Below, piece by piece: positions 8,274 to 17,897 of a stretch of 64,000 nt of DNA. This DNA is from an uncultured Candidatus Melainabacteria bacterium (GTDB taxonomy: Bacteria; Cyanobacteriota; Vampirovibrionia; Gastranaerophilales; Gastranaerophilaceae): the NCBI GenBank assembly GCA_949927415.1, contig CATLFB010000002.1, positions 310,001 through 374,000 on the forward strand, in the 5' to 3' direction. Within the stretch, counting starts at the first letter, position 1. Each line of letters begins with the position of its first letter. The position numbers and the translations under genes were made by a program. The notes under the pieces were generated by a model. That model worked only from the letters and a program-made list of their open reading frames with translations, had not been told where the DNA came from and ran no database searches.

Positions 8274-9176
8274 TCAAAAATGATTGAACAATTTTTTTTC
8301 TACATCTTCCTTTGAAAATTCTTCGACAAGATCGCCGGTTTTGACAGTTACGCCGGAACCTTCTCTGACTTCTCCGATTACGGTGAAATTTTCGGCTATT
8401 TCTTCAGGTACCGTCGCGACAAGCTGATAATCCTCGCCGCCAAAAAATATCAAATCTTTGTAGTCTCTAAATATCTTCAAATCCTTGTCAAACGGAATCT
8501 TTTCAAAATCAATGAATAAATTACCCCCGCTTGCATCCGAAATCTGCGACAGAGCATCTATCAGCCCGTCTGATGTGTCCATCATTGCGTAATCTTCTTT
8601 TATATTTTGAGCAATCTGTTTTGAAAATTCATCCTGAGGTGTTGGCATAAGGTGCGCTGTGATGAACTTTTCAGGCTCGCGTTGCTTACCAATTAAAAGT
8701 CTTAATCCTGCGCCGCTTGCGCCATGTTCTCCGGAGACTATTATTTTATGTCCGATTTTTGCGCTTTTTCTCGATGAAATCCGGCGCCCTTCAGATTTTC
8801 CGATTGCCGTGACAGAGATGAAAATTTTATCGCTGCCGGTGATGTCGCCGCCGACAACTTCAACTCCTCGGCTTACGGCTTTCACGCCTTTGTAAAATTC
8901 TTCTACGAATTCTCCTGAAATTGAGGATGGAAGTGAAAGCGCAATTGTCAGATATTTGGGTTCCGCGCCGCTTGCGCAAATGTCTGAAATGTTCACGGCC
9001 GCAGACTTCCAGCCAAGCTGAAAAGGTGTTGCAAAATCAGTTTTGAAGTGGATATCTTCTATCAGGCTGTCCTGCGTTATCGTGATACCTAAATCCTTCA
9101 AATACGCGCAGTCGTCTCCGATAAGACCGGAATTCAGGGTTGATTTTATTATGTTGATAAATTCTTTTTCTTTCAT
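8274..9176 (-). CDS. thiL: Thiamine-monophosphate kinase
   Basis: A 300-residue protein of the AIR synthase-like fold. It phosphorylates thiamine monophosphate to the active cofactor thiamine pyrophosphate. Seen: GDDCAYLKD near residue 21 (metal and substrate loop), EDIHF near 40, WKSAAVNISDICASGAEP near 52, VGGDITGSD near 95, the MDTSDGLIDAL motif near 198 and GGEDYQLVATV near 245. These are all standard ThiL landmarks, and the length is normal. It lies 70 bases downstream of the GGDEF protein on the same strand. No ribosome site is visible at the ATG. Confidence 0.92.
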   Translation of the reverse strand: MKEKEFINIIKSTLNSGLIGDDCAYLKDLGITITQDSLIEDIHFKTDFATPFQLGWKSAAVNISDICASGAEPKYLTIALSLPSSISGEFVEEFYKGVKAVSRGVEVVGGDITGSDKIFISVTAIGKSEGRRISSRKSAKIGHKIIVSGEHGASGAGLRLLIGKQREPEKFITAHLMPTPQDEFSKQIAQNIKEDYAMMDTSDGLIDALSQISDASGGNLFIDFEKIPFDKDLKIFRDYKDLIFFGGEDYQLVATVPEEIAENFTVIGEVREGSGVTVKTGDLVEEFSKEDVEKKLFNHF

Positions 9177-9246
9177 AATTTTTGTGATTGCCGCTGTTTT
9201 GCAGGCTCGATTTCGCCGCGTTTTTTGGGCGAGGTTTTGTGCGTTG

Positions 9247-11151
9247 TTAATTCAAATCCTGTCCGATGAGTGTGACAAATTCCTGAACAAGCGCTTCGCT
9301 CCACTTTTTGCCGGTGTCTTTTTTAATCTCGTTTAAGGCATCAATCGCTGAAAGTTTTGCCCTGTATGGCCTATGCTCAGTGAGCGCGAAATAGGCATCG
9401 ACTATGAGAATTATTTGGGAGGTTATCGGAATGTCGTCTTTTGCAATTTTTCCGGGGTAGCCTGTGCCGTCCCAGTTTTCATGGTGGTGTTCGATGATTG
9501 GGATTATGTCTTGAATGTATGAAATCGGCTGAAGGATTTCGCGCGCGGCAATCAGCGGATGCATCTGTATTTGTGAGCGCTCTTCATCTGTCAGGGGTGA
9601 TGATTTTTGCAAAATCTCTTTTGGAAGCATAAGGTTTCCGATATCATAAAGCAGGATTGCAATACGGAGTTTGTCGATTTCGTCTTTCGAGAGGTCAAAG
9701 CGTTTCGCAAGCGATGAGGCAAGAAGAATTTTTGATTTCACAACGCCTTGCTCATGCAGCGGGTTGTAACTTTTGGTGAGCATATCCGCGGTGGAATAGA
9801 GAATCTCTTTCGGCATTTCGGTTTGTTCGTTTATGCTTTGGAGTTTTGCGCTCAACTCTTCTGATAGAGATTTTTCAATATGAACGTTGTGTTTGGATAA
9901 AATATCCAAAAACGTGTTGACTGCGATTTCCTGCCAGCTTGTTTCGGTTATGGGTTTTGCAAGTGTGACCTGATTGCGGCCGTTTCTTTTTGACTGATAC
10001 ATGGCTTGATCTGTCAGTTCAAGAAGTTCATCCAAACTGTCTGAGTGCTCCAAAAAAGTTGCGGCACCTATGCTTGCCGTGATGTGCCCTATAGTGTCAA
10101 GTTCTCTTTCCTCAATTGCTTTTCTGATTCTTTCCGCCGCCGCCATAGCACCAGTTGAATCAATCCCGGAGAGAAGTATGTTGAATTCTTCTCCGCCCAT
10201 GCGTGCTGCAACGTCGATTGAGCGGGCGTTTTTCTTCAAAACATCCGCAACGGTTTTGATTGCCAAATCGCCATAGGCATGTCCGTATTCGTCGTTAATT
10301 TTTTTCAGAAAATCCAAATCCAGCCCGATTACGCTGAAAGGCTGTTTTTGGCGAAGCGAACGCGTGACTTCTTTTGAGATATATTCTTCAAAATATCTTC
10401 GGTTATAGAGTCCTGTGAGCGCGTCTGTCACGGCCTGTTCGCGGACGGCTTGGAAAAGGTCTGCAATTGTGATTGCCATTTCGATTTGCTGGGCGAAAAT
10501 TGTCAGAAAATCGGTTTCGCTCTCAGCCAACTCGTCGCGCGATGAAAATACGCAAAAAAGTCCAAACGGCCGGTTTCTTGTGTAAAGCGGAATATTAATC
10601 AGTAATTTGCTCCGCATTCCGCGCATAACCTGATTGAAGGTGTCTTCAGGCATATCCGGAATAATTTCTCTAAGCGCGCGGTCAATGTTTTTGATTGTCG
10701 TAATTTTTTTTTCGTTGAGCGCTTCTGCGTAAATGCTGTTTTCGATGTAATTCAGCCGACGCATTTGCATCGGGATGTTGATTATGTTGTTAACCCTTTT
10801 TATTACAGGATTTTCGGCTTCTGCGATGACTGAAAGAAACTCGCCTTTCTCATCAGTCTGTTTTCTCAAAATTGTGCTGTGAAGATACCCTAATTCTCCC
10901 TGAAGGCTGTTTACAATGGTTTCCAGAACGCTTTCAAGTGGTCTTGCCGAATTCATCATCTCCCAGATGTGCTGTAGGGTCAGCATTCGCTTGTTTGCAA
11001 TGTTCAATTCCTGCGTGCGCGCGGCAATTTCTTTTTCCAGTTCAAGATTGCGTTCGTAAATTTCCAGATAATCCTGTTTGTTTCCGTAAACGCTGTTTTC
11101 GATTTCAGTTATGGTTTTTCTGTATTCGCGTAATTTGTCGAAAAAATTCAT
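9247..11151 (-). CDS. Cytosolic GAF-GGDEF-HD-GYP cyclic-di-GMP protein
   Basis: A 634-residue signalling protein. Order: N-terminal coiled coil (about 1-50), a GAF-like sensor (about 55-220), a GGDEF domain (about 235-400) and an HD-GYP-like domain (about 450-630). The cyclase signature GGEEF is intact, and an RSID inhibitory site lies five residues upstream, so product feedback is expected. In the HD-GYP domain, EHHHENWDGTGYPGK is present but the usual HD is YD (LLYDIGNLMLPKE), so the first metal ligand is missing and phosphodiesterase activity is doubtful. There are no membrane segments. AGAGGAAC precedes the ATG. Confidence 0.88.
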   Translation of the reverse strand: MNFFDKLREYRKTITEIENSVYGNKQDYLEIYERNLELEKEIAARTQELNIANKRMLTLQHIWEMMNSARPLESVLETIVNSLQGELGYLHSTILRKQTDEKGEFLSVIAEAENPVIKRVNNIINIPMQMRRLNYIENSIYAEALNEKKITTIKNIDRALREIIPDMPEDTFNQVMRGMRSKLLINIPLYTRNRPFGLFCVFSSRDELAESETDFLTIFAQQIEMAITIADLFQAVREQAVTDALTGLYNRRYFEEYISKEVTRSLRQKQPFSVIGLDLDFLKKINDEYGHAYGDLAIKTVADVLKKNARSIDVAARMGGEEFNILLSGIDSTGAMAAAERIRKAIEERELDTIGHITASIGAATFLEHSDSLDELLELTDQAMYQSKRNGRNQVTLAKPITETSWQEIAVNTFLDILSKHNVHIEKSLSEELSAKLQSINEQTEMPKEILYSTADMLTKSYNPLHEQGVVKSKILLASSLAKRFDLSKDEIDKLRIAILLYDIGNLMLPKEILQKSSPLTDEERSQIQMHPLIAAREILQPISYIQDIIPIIEHHHENWDGTGYPGKIAKDDIPITSQIILIVDAYFALTEHRPYRAKLSAIDALNEIKKDTGKKWSEALVQEFVTLIGQDLN

Positions 11152-11201
11152 TGTTCCTCTGTACGTTTATGGATTTATGTCAAATCCATTTGCATTATAA
11201 A

Positions 11202-12257
11202 CTATTTTTCGACCGTGGTGTTATTTTTCAATAATTTATTTACAATAGTTAGTATTTGCGCAGGCGTCGGAGTGCGCGTGCAGGCTTTGAAATTTTCGCC
11301 TTCATTTGCGCAATGTTTTACCCCACATGGTTGGCAGGGAATTCCTCCATTAACTGCTGCGTATTTGTCGTCGTTTCCAAATGGACCGAAGAATGTAGGA
11401 GGTGTGCAGGTAAATATTGCAACGACTGCGGGTTTTCCGCTTGCCCATGCAAGGTGAGCGCTTCCGCTGTCGGGCGCCATTACGAGATTTACGCGTGAAA
11501 ACAATTCTCTCAAACCTTCAAGATTTGTCTTGCCGCACAAATTAGTGTGTCTTTCGGCACCTATGTAGTTCAAAAGTTCTCTGTCAGCCTCAGTTCCCGT
11601 GAAAATAAGCGAACAGGTTTTCTCAAGTTCATTCACAACAGCCTTCCAGTTATCCCTGTCCCAGAATTTCAATTCGCGTGTTGTTGCAGGTGCAATTGCA
11701 ACAAGCGGCCTTGTTTTGTCGACGTCTTTTAAAAGTTCGTCGATTTCCTTTTTTATTTTTTCTGATGTTTCCGGAAGCGTAAATTTGATTTCGTCAGTTT
11801 TTAACCCTAAATGTTTTGCAAATTCAAAACTGTTTAGCATAACATGTCTGTGAAAACCTATCATGATGCTCGGAATTATTTCGTTTGCGCCAAATTGTGC
11901 AAATTCTTTCGCGTTTCCGGCGCAAATCCTTCTTTTGGCACCGCAGAATTTCATCCAGTACATTGTTTTAAACATCATCTGGGTGTCGATTGCGATGTCG
12001 TATTTTTCTTTGCGGATTTCTCTTAGAATTTTCAGGTATTCAAAGAAGTTCAAAATATTCAAACCGCGCTTTTTCCATTTTTGAACCGGCGCAAGAAAAA
12101 CTTTGTCTACGCAAGGATTTCCTTTCAACAAATCATATCCTTTTTCAGACACAATCCAGCCCACTTCATAACCCTGGCTTTTGAAAAGATTCGCCAGCGG
12201 AATATGGAATATAATGTCTCCCATTGATGATAATCTTACAATTAAAACTTTTTTCAT
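11202..12257 (-). CDS. Glycosyltransferase family 9 (heptosyltransferase-like)
   Basis: A 351-residue GT-B fold enzyme of the lipopolysaccharide heptosyltransferase family. Seen: N-terminal KKVLIVRLSSMGDIIFHIPL, GRPLVAIAPATTRELKFW-type central strand near residue 183, and VMAPDSGSAHLAWASGKPAVVAIF near 258, the nucleotide-sugar binding region. A Cys-rich tail (PCQPCGVKHCANEG) near 308 is common in this family. It would add a sugar (heptose or analogue) to a lipid-anchored glycan on the cytosolic face of the inner membrane. The start lies one base after the ROK kinase stop, so the two are translated in one operon. Confidence 0.85.
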   Translation of the reverse strand: MKKVLIVRLSSMGDIIFHIPLANLFKSQGYEVGWIVSEKGYDLLKGNPCVDKVFLAPVQKWKKRGLNILNFFEYLKILREIRKEKYDIAIDTQMMFKTMYWMKFCGAKRRICAGNAKEFAQFGANEIIPSIMIGFHRHVMLNSFEFAKHLGLKTDEIKFTLPETSEKIKKEIDELLKDVDKTRPLVAIAPATTRELKFWDRDNWKAVVNELEKTCSLIFTGTEADRELLNYIGAERHTNLCGKTNLEGLRELFSRVNLVMAPDSGSAHLAWASGKPAVVAIFTCTPPTFFGPFGNDDKYAAVNGGIPCQPCGVKHCANEGENFKACTRTPTPAQILTIVNKLLKNNTTVEK

Positions 12258-12258
12258 A

Positions 12259-13218
12259 CTATAACTTTCTGCACTCTAAAAATGCGGCGCCGATAACGCC
12301 TGAAAAATCGCCCAATGCTGCTTTCTTAAATTCAATTTTACTTGCCGGAACCGGCAGTGATTTTGCCCTTGCTTTTCTGACGGTGTTTTTATAGAAATAA
12401 TCAACCGCATCAATCAGCCCGCCTCCCAGAACAACGAGTTTCGGATTGATAAAATTGATTATGCTTGCAATTCCGCCGGAAAGATATTCGCTTGCCTCAT
12501 CAACGCAGGCCGTGACAAGTTCGTCTTCGCGCTCGATTGATTTTCGAATCATTCCGGATGTAATCGACTTTCCGCTCTCCAGATAATCGAGAATCACAGA
12601 ATGCCTGCCTTTTTTGAGCGCACCTTCAATCCGCTTTTCGATTGCAGAGCGCGATGCGTAAGCTTCAAGACATCCATGTGCTCCGCATGCACAGGGGCGT
12701 CCGTTCAAATCCACAATGATATGCCCGATTTCGCCGGCCGTTCCGGTGGCACCTGTTATGATTGAACCGTTTTTCACAATTGCAGAGCCGACTCCTGTCC
12801 CGACAAAAACGCAGACAAAATCGTCACATCCTTTTGCCGCTCCAAATGCCATCTCGCCCATGGCAGCAATTTCAACGTCGTTTCCAAGATAAACAGGAAT
12901 TGAAAATCGGCTTGAAATATGTTCTTTGATATTCAAATCATAACAGTCAAGATTAGGCGCCCCTATGATAATCCCGTTTTCGCGGTCAATCTGGCCTGCT
13001 GCCCCGATGCCGATTGAAGAAATTTCGTCTTGGGGTATGTTGGTTTCGTCAAAAAGTTCCTCAATGCTTTCTATCATTTTTCGAACGATATTTTTAGGTC
13101 CTTTGTCTTTTTTGGTTTTCTTTTTGACTGTTGCGAGAACTTCCCCCGTCTCTTTGTTCACAAGAGCCGTCAAAATCTTTGTCCCGCCTAAATCTATTCC
13201 AACAGAATATTTTTTCAT
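12259..13218 (-). CDS. ROK family sugar kinase (glucokinase-like), copy 1
   Basis: A 319-residue kinase. Seen: ATP phosphate loop SVGIDLGGTKI at the N-terminus, VYLGNDVEIAAMGE near residue 108, the catalytic segment GTAGEIGHIIVD near 160, and the ROK zinc site GRPCACGAHGCLEAYAS near 172. Product is probably glucose 6-phosphate, but ROK members also take N-acetylmannosamine and other hexoses. It leads a minus-strand operon with GT9, the GGDEF protein and ThiL. A paralog lies at 26542-27495. Confidence 0.87.
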   Translation of the reverse strand: MKKYSVGIDLGGTKILTALVNKETGEVLATVKKKTKKDKGPKNIVRKMIESIEELFDETNIPQDEISSIGIGAAGQIDRENGIIIGAPNLDCYDLNIKEHISSRFSIPVYLGNDVEIAAMGEMAFGAAKGCDDFVCVFVGTGVGSAIVKNGSIITGATGTAGEIGHIIVDLNGRPCACGAHGCLEAYASRSAIEKRIEGALKKGRHSVILDYLESGKSITSGMIRKSIEREDELVTACVDEASEYLSGGIASIINFINPKLVVLGGGLIDAVDYFYKNTVRKARAKSLPVPASKIEFKKAALGDFSGVIGAAFLECRKL

Positions 13219-13266
13219 ATACCGTGATTATATATTAAAATTTTTCATTTGGCAAACTATGTTTTC

Positions 13267-13295
13267 TTGCAATATGAAAGTAATTCTGTTAAAAT
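13267..13295 (+). promoter_or_regulatory. Promoter upstream of the GH13-like gene
   Basis: TTGCAA at 13267-13272 and TAAAAT at 13290-13295, 17 bases apart, in the divergent gap between the ROK kinase and the glycoside hydrolase. Confidence 0.55.
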
Positions 13296-13335
13296 TCTGT
13301 TATTCAGATACGTTTAATTAAGGGGATTTTTGTGT

Positions 13336-14895
13336 ATGTTTAATAAGTTTAAGATATTTTTGCTTGCGATGCTTCTAACCTTTGCGATTCCTGTTAAAAC
13401 ATTTGCGTCAGAGGGCCCGTGGGTTAACGATTTGAGGAAATTGTTTCTTTCAAACGGTGCATCTATTTATGAATTAAACATTCGAACATTCAACGCGGAT
13501 GACGTTGACAAAAACGGCATAATTGATTTTGATATGGGTGAAGAAAGCGGAAATTTCATAAACGCAATTGCGCGTCTTGATGAACTCAAAGCGCTCGGAA
13601 TAAACACAATCCATGTTCAGCCGATTACGCCTGTGGGTAAAACCAAAGCTTTGGGAACGGCAGGCTCTTTGTATGCGGCATCAAGTTTTGATACGCTGAA
13701 TCCTCAATTGAAAAGTGCGAAATCAAATTTGTCTTTGGAAGATCAGGCAAGAAAATTTATTGCAGAAGCGCACAAGCGTGATATTCGCGTGATTATTGAC
13801 CTTCCGGCATGCGGGGCGTATGATTTGTATCTTCAGCAGCCCGAACTTTTTGTGAAAGATAAGGACGGCCAGCCTGTTGTTCCGGCTGACTGGACTGATG
13901 TAAGGCTTTTGAATGCCGGAAGTGAAGAAAAAATTAACCGCGATGTTTTTAATTTGTACAAGGGTTTTGTGGATATGGTTATGAACCTCGGGGCGGACGG
14001 TATTCGGGCAGATGTTGCGCCTTTGAAGCCGGCAAAATTCTGGAAAGAATTAATTGATTACTCGAGAAAAAAAGATATGCAGTTTATGTGGCTTGCTGAA
14101 ACCTCTGACAGCTGGATGGAATCTGTTTCAAAGTTTGGTGTTTATACGCCATATAATAAACTTCTTGACGCCGGATTCGACGGGTATTACGGCAGCTGGT
14201 TTGATTTTAAAAACTGGAAGAGTGCAAACGACCTTTATAATCACATCAAATTCAACCGCGCGCTTTTGTCCAAATACAAAGAGCCGAAAGCTGTTATAGG
14301 AAGTTTTACAACCCATGATGAGATGAGTCCGGTTTTGATTGACGGGGTGAAATTCAGCGAAATGATTTTGTGGCTGAATGTGACTTTGCCTTTGAACGCT
14401 TATTTTGTCGACGGTTTTCCGTCCGGTGATAATTATATTTATTTCTGGGCTAATAAAAAAGCGCCAAAAACCTACACAGACGATGATTTCTACTTTGTCC
14501 ACCGCGGCAAAATCGACATTTTCAACTTTTCCAGAAGGCCGGGCGGCAATAATAACGAGTTGTTTAACGATTTTATGCGTGCGGTGAAATTCAAGAAAGC
14601 CATTGCGCCAATGCTTCAAAACGGCAAATTTACTATTCTGAAAACTTCAAAACCGGATGTTTTTGCCTACGCAATCAGCCACAGCGACAGAACGGTTCTT
14701 GTTTTCGGAAATATGAATTTTTCAGATGTAAACGAGGCCACAATCAAAGTTCCGAAGTATTCCGATGATTACATGACCCTTCCTGTGAGAATCACTAAAA
14801 ATGTGCCGGTATTTAAAGACAACAGTTTTAAAGTGAAATTTGAGCCGGGAGAAATTCAGGTGCTTCTGGTTGAAGGTTTTAATCTCTCAAAGTAG
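13336..14895 (+). CDS. Secreted GH13 (alpha-amylase) family protein
   Basis: About 519 residues with a signal peptide (FKIFLLAMLLTFAIPVKTFA, cut near FAS). The TIM-barrel motifs of clan GH-H are visible: VIIDLPACGAYD near 152, GADGIRADVAPL with the nucleophile Asp near 217, MWLAETSD with the acid Glu near 256, and GSFTTHDEMSP near 319 holding the transition-state Asp. The catalytic triad therefore looks complete. The start could be this ATG or a TTG six bases upstream; AGGGG lies 11 bases before the ATG. A calcium-like loop DVDKNGIIDFDMGEE follows the start. Expected to cut or rearrange alpha-glucans outside the cytosol. It heads a plus-strand cluster with TPR and phosphoesterase genes. Confidence 0.85.
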   Translation: MFNKFKIFLLAMLLTFAIPVKTFASEGPWVNDLRKLFLSNGASIYELNIRTFNADDVDKNGIIDFDMGEESGNFINAIARLDELKALGINTIHVQPITPVGKTKALGTAGSLYAASSFDTLNPQLKSAKSNLSLEDQARKFIAEAHKRDIRVIIDLPACGAYDLYLQQPELFVKDKDGQPVVPADWTDVRLLNAGSEEKINRDVFNLYKGFVDMVMNLGADGIRADVAPLKPAKFWKELIDYSRKKDMQFMWLAETSDSWMESVSKFGVYTPYNKLLDAGFDGYYGSWFDFKNWKSANDLYNHIKFNRALLSKYKEPKAVIGSFTTHDEMSPVLIDGVKFSEMILWLNVTLPLNAYFVDGFPSGDNYIYFWANKKAPKTYTDDDFYFVHRGKIDIFNFSRRPGGNNNELFNDFMRAVKFKKAIAPMLQNGKFTILKTSKPDVFAYAISHSDRTVLVFGNMNFSDVNEATIKVPKYSDDYMTLPVRITKNVPVFKDNSFKVKFEPGEIQVLLVEGFNLSK

Positions 14896-14921
14896 TGCAT
14901 TATTTGTGATATAATATGGTT

Positions 14922-15839
14922 ATGAAAAAATTAATTTTATCTTTAATAATAGCTTTGACGCTCACAATCGGCGCGCAATCTGCGTTTGCTGAAAATGAGA
15001 TTATTGAAGACTATCTTGATATTGCAACCAGCTACGCCGTTGGCGGAAATTATGCTTCTGCGATGGAATATCTGGACAAAATTCTTTTGATGGAGCCGCA
15101 AAATAAGGAAATTGCTGGGCTTAAAAATACGCTCAGACAGATGCAAAACGGCAGAATAATTTCGCCGATGGTGAAGTCGGATGCGAAATTATCTCAGGCA
15201 CAAAGCGCCAAAGCGGCCGGAAACAAGGCGGTCGAACTTCAAGTTTTGACGGCAAACGCAAATACAGGCGGATATTGGGCAAATATGTTTGCGGCAGATT
15301 TTTTCAAGAACGCAAAACAGTATTCTAAAGCAATTCCGTATTATCAAAAGGCCGCAAATTCAACTAATTCATCTTCTGCGCCGCTCTTGGGGCTTGGAAC
15401 ATGCTATTTTTATCTGAAAAATTACAACGAAGCATATCCGGTTTTGACCCAATTTATTGCGCACAATCAGCAGGAATCTTATGCTTATGCAATGCGCGCA
15501 AGAGCGCTCACTGAAATGGGGCGCTACAATGATGCGGAAACCGATATCGTGACGGCAATTGCGCTTGAAGATTCGATTGAATACAGATATTTAGAGGGGC
15601 TTATTCTTTTTAAGCGCGGAAATTTCAAAAAAGCGCAGGTGACTTTAGAAAAAATTGCACCTCAAATTCAAACGTCTGATGTGTACAAATTTTTGGGATT
15701 AAGCTATTATGCGACGGGGGATTTGAAAAATGCGCTTTTGAATCTTGATAAAGCAATCCTCCTGTCTAATGATGATAATGATTTGAAACTCAAGTATAAT
15801 GAAGTTAAATCGAAACTAACCGCTCAAGGGCAAAAATAA
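14922..15839 (+). CDS. Secreted TPR-repeat protein
   Basis: About 305 residues with a signal peptide (KKLILSLIIALTLTIGAQSAFA). The mature part is made of about six tetratricopeptide repeats, for example YASAMEYLDKILLMEPQNK near 40, YSKAIPYYQKAANSTNSSS near 130 and GDLKNALLNLDKAILLSNDD near 275. Such repeats form superhelical binding surfaces, so this is probably a periplasmic scaffold. A second ATG six bases upstream is possible; a TATAAT lies at 14910-14915. It begins 26 bases after the GH13 stop, and its stop is immediately followed by the next start, which indicates one operon. Confidence 0.8.
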   Translation: MKKLILSLIIALTLTIGAQSAFAENEIIEDYLDIATSYAVGGNYASAMEYLDKILLMEPQNKEIAGLKNTLRQMQNGRIISPMVKSDAKLSQAQSAKAAGNKAVELQVLTANANTGGYWANMFAADFFKNAKQYSKAIPYYQKAANSTNSSSAPLLGLGTCYFYLKNYNEAYPVLTQFIAHNQQESYAYAMRARALTEMGRYNDAETDIVTAIALEDSIEYRYLEGLILFKRGNFKKAQVTLEKIAPQIQTSDVYKFLGLSYYATGDLKNALLNLDKAILLSNDDNDLKLKYNEVKSKLTAQGQK

Positions 15840-16820
15840 ATGGGAAAGAGAAGTAAGAAAAAGAGAGAACCTTTAATATTAAAACTTGCAAATGCGCTGT
15901 TTACGGTGACGCTTGCGGGAATAATGGCTTACGGGCTTCAGTGCTATAGTGCTGCAAGTTCTCTGAAGTTTGCCCACATCAGCGATGTTCATTTTTATAC
16001 AGGCCAGGATAATACATCGTTCAAATTGCGCGCGGAATCGGCTAAACTTTTGGACGATGCCATTTCGCAGGTTAACGAAACCCCGAACATTAACTATGTA
16101 ATGTTTACGGGCGATCAGATTGACAAATCTTTTGAAAAAGAATTGCGCGCATTTCTTCCCTATGCCGAAAAACTTAATTATCCGTGGTTCTTCGCATTCG
16201 GAAACCATGATACATGTATTGGCGGATATTTGACGCCTGAAGTTTATCTGGATATGGTCTCCAAATCCAATCCTAATTTCAATTACAAAAAACCGTACTA
16301 CTCTTTTGTTCCGCAAAAAGGTTACAAAGCAATCGTTCTTGACACAATCATCCGCGACAGGCTGACTTCAAACGGAAGAATTGACGCTGAACAGTTGAAA
16401 TGGTTTGAGAAGGAACTTGATTCAGCCGGCAATGATACTGTTTTGATATATATGCATGTTCCGATTGTGGAGCCTTTCCCGAGCGACGGGCACAGGCTTC
16501 TTAATGCCGATGAGGTTCGCGGGATAATCGAAAAACACAAAAATCCGATTGCGGTTTTTCAAGGGCATTACCATGCGGCGATGATTAAACAGATTGATAA
16601 TGTTTTGTATGTCAGCACGCCTTCTCTTGTGTCATATCCGAACGCTTTCAGAATTGTAACGGTTACAAATCACAGGAAAAAAGTCGTTTTTGATATTGAA
16701 TTCAAAGAAACCCGATTGAAAAATATCCAGAAACTTGCAAAAATCATGGTTTTTGCCTCAAAACTTTACTCGGGCGAAGAATCAGACCAATCAGGCACTT
16801 TCGAACTTAAAAGAAATTAA
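15840..16820 (+). CDS. Membrane-anchored calcineurin-like metallophosphoesterase
   Basis: A 326-residue protein with an N-terminal membrane anchor (ANALFTVTLAGIMAYGLQ) after a very basic start (GKRSKKKREP). All metal-binding motifs of the family are present: HISDVH near 46, MFTGDQID near 90, FGNHDT near 120, IYMHVP near 205 and FQGHYHA near 242. The two-metal centre hydrolyses phosphoesters; the catalytic domain would face the periplasm. Substrate is unknown. The ATG directly abuts the stop of the TPR gene. Confidence 0.87.
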   Translation: MGKRSKKKREPLILKLANALFTVTLAGIMAYGLQCYSAASSLKFAHISDVHFYTGQDNTSFKLRAESAKLLDDAISQVNETPNINYVMFTGDQIDKSFEKELRAFLPYAEKLNYPWFFAFGNHDTCIGGYLTPEVYLDMVSKSNPNFNYKKPYYSFVPQKGYKAIVLDTIIRDRLTSNGRIDAEQLKWFEKELDSAGNDTVLIYMHVPIVEPFPSDGHRLLNADEVRGIIEKHKNPIAVFQGHYHAAMIKQIDNVLYVSTPSLVSYPNAFRIVTVTNHRKKVVFDIEFKETRLKNIQKLAKIMVFASKLYSGEESDQSGTFELKRN

Positions 16821-16833
16821 TCCGGAGGGAAAA

Positions 16834-17766
16834 ATGAGCGAATTTAAAATAAAATTCAGAGGAGTCAGAGGAAGCTATCCGATTGCAAAGAAAAATTTTC
16901 TTGAATACGGCGGCAACACTTCCTGCGTTGAAGTAAACGCCGGCGGGCACCTTATAATCCTCGATGCCGGTACAGGCCTGATAGATTCGGGCAACGACCT
17001 GATTGAAAAATACATCTCATCAGGCGTCTCAACGTCAGACAGAGAGCCGGTGAAAGCAACGGTTCTGCTTTCGCACATCCATCAGGACCATATTCAGGGA
17101 TTTACGTTTTTCAGACCATTGCATATCCCATCGACTGTTTTGAATGTTTTCGGCAATGCAAATTACTCGGAAACCTTGTCGGACGAACTTGCGGGTTTGC
17201 TTTTCGGAAAATCTTTTCCGCTTGATTTGGGCGATATTGCAGGATGTTTGAATATTACGGATATAAACGAATGCGAAGGAATTCTTCTGAAGAAAAATTC
17301 AGAACCCGTTGTGAAAAGAATTGAAACAGCGGAAGATGAAAAAATCGGCAAAGACGATGTTTTGATAACTTTTTACCGCTCATACGCCCATCCGCAGGAA
17401 GGGGTTTTGATATACAAAATCAAATACCGCGACAAGGTTCTGGTTTATGCGACAGACAAAGAAAGTTATCTTGGGGGAGACGCCAAACTTACCAATTTTG
17501 CGCGCAATTGCGATTTGCTAATTCATGATGCGCAATATACAACAGAAGATTATCTGAACAGCTTTTCACCAAAACAGGGCTTTGGCCATTCGACTTTCGA
17601 TATGGCAATGGAATGCGCAAAACAGGCATCTGCGAAAAAACTCGTGTTTTTCCACTTTGACCCATCTTATGATGACAAAAAATTAGATTCCGTTAAAAAA
17701 CATTATGAAAAGATTTCAGAAAATGTTCAACTCGCATACGAAGGGCTTGAAATCAACTTGCTTTAA
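16834..17766 (+). CDS. Metallo-beta-lactamase-fold hydrolase
   Basis: A 310-residue cytosolic protein starting MSEFKIKFRGVRGSYP. The ATG is fixed by GGAGG six bases upstream. Metal motif LLSHIHQDHIQGF near residue 82 matches HxHxDH. Further ligands are likely in VYATDKES near 208, the IHDAQY Asp near 231 and HFDPSYDD near 287. This arrangement is typical of the RNase Z/phosphodiesterase-like branch that has PDE-type members. Substrate cannot be fixed; a cyclic nucleotide or phosphodiester is reasonable. It follows the metallophosphoesterase by 13 bases. Confidence 0.82.
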   Translation: MSEFKIKFRGVRGSYPIAKKNFLEYGGNTSCVEVNAGGHLIILDAGTGLIDSGNDLIEKYISSGVSTSDREPVKATVLLSHIHQDHIQGFTFFRPLHIPSTVLNVFGNANYSETLSDELAGLLFGKSFPLDLGDIAGCLNITDINECEGILLKKNSEPVVKRIETAEDEKIGKDDVLITFYRSYAHPQEGVLIYKIKYRDKVLVYATDKESYLGGDAKLTNFARNCDLLIHDAQYTTEDYLNSFSPKQGFGHSTFDMAMECAKQASAKKLVFFHFDPSYDDKKLDSVKKHYEKISENVQLAYEGLEINLL

Positions 17767-17897
17767 ACTGCCGCGGGCGTTTCGCTTGTAAAGCCACGGG
17801 CATGAAAAGGTGTCAAATTTTAAAACTTCGGCAAAGGCGGATTTTTGAATTTCGGAGCAGGCTTACATAAAAAGCCAAAAACTTTTTGAAAGGTGTT

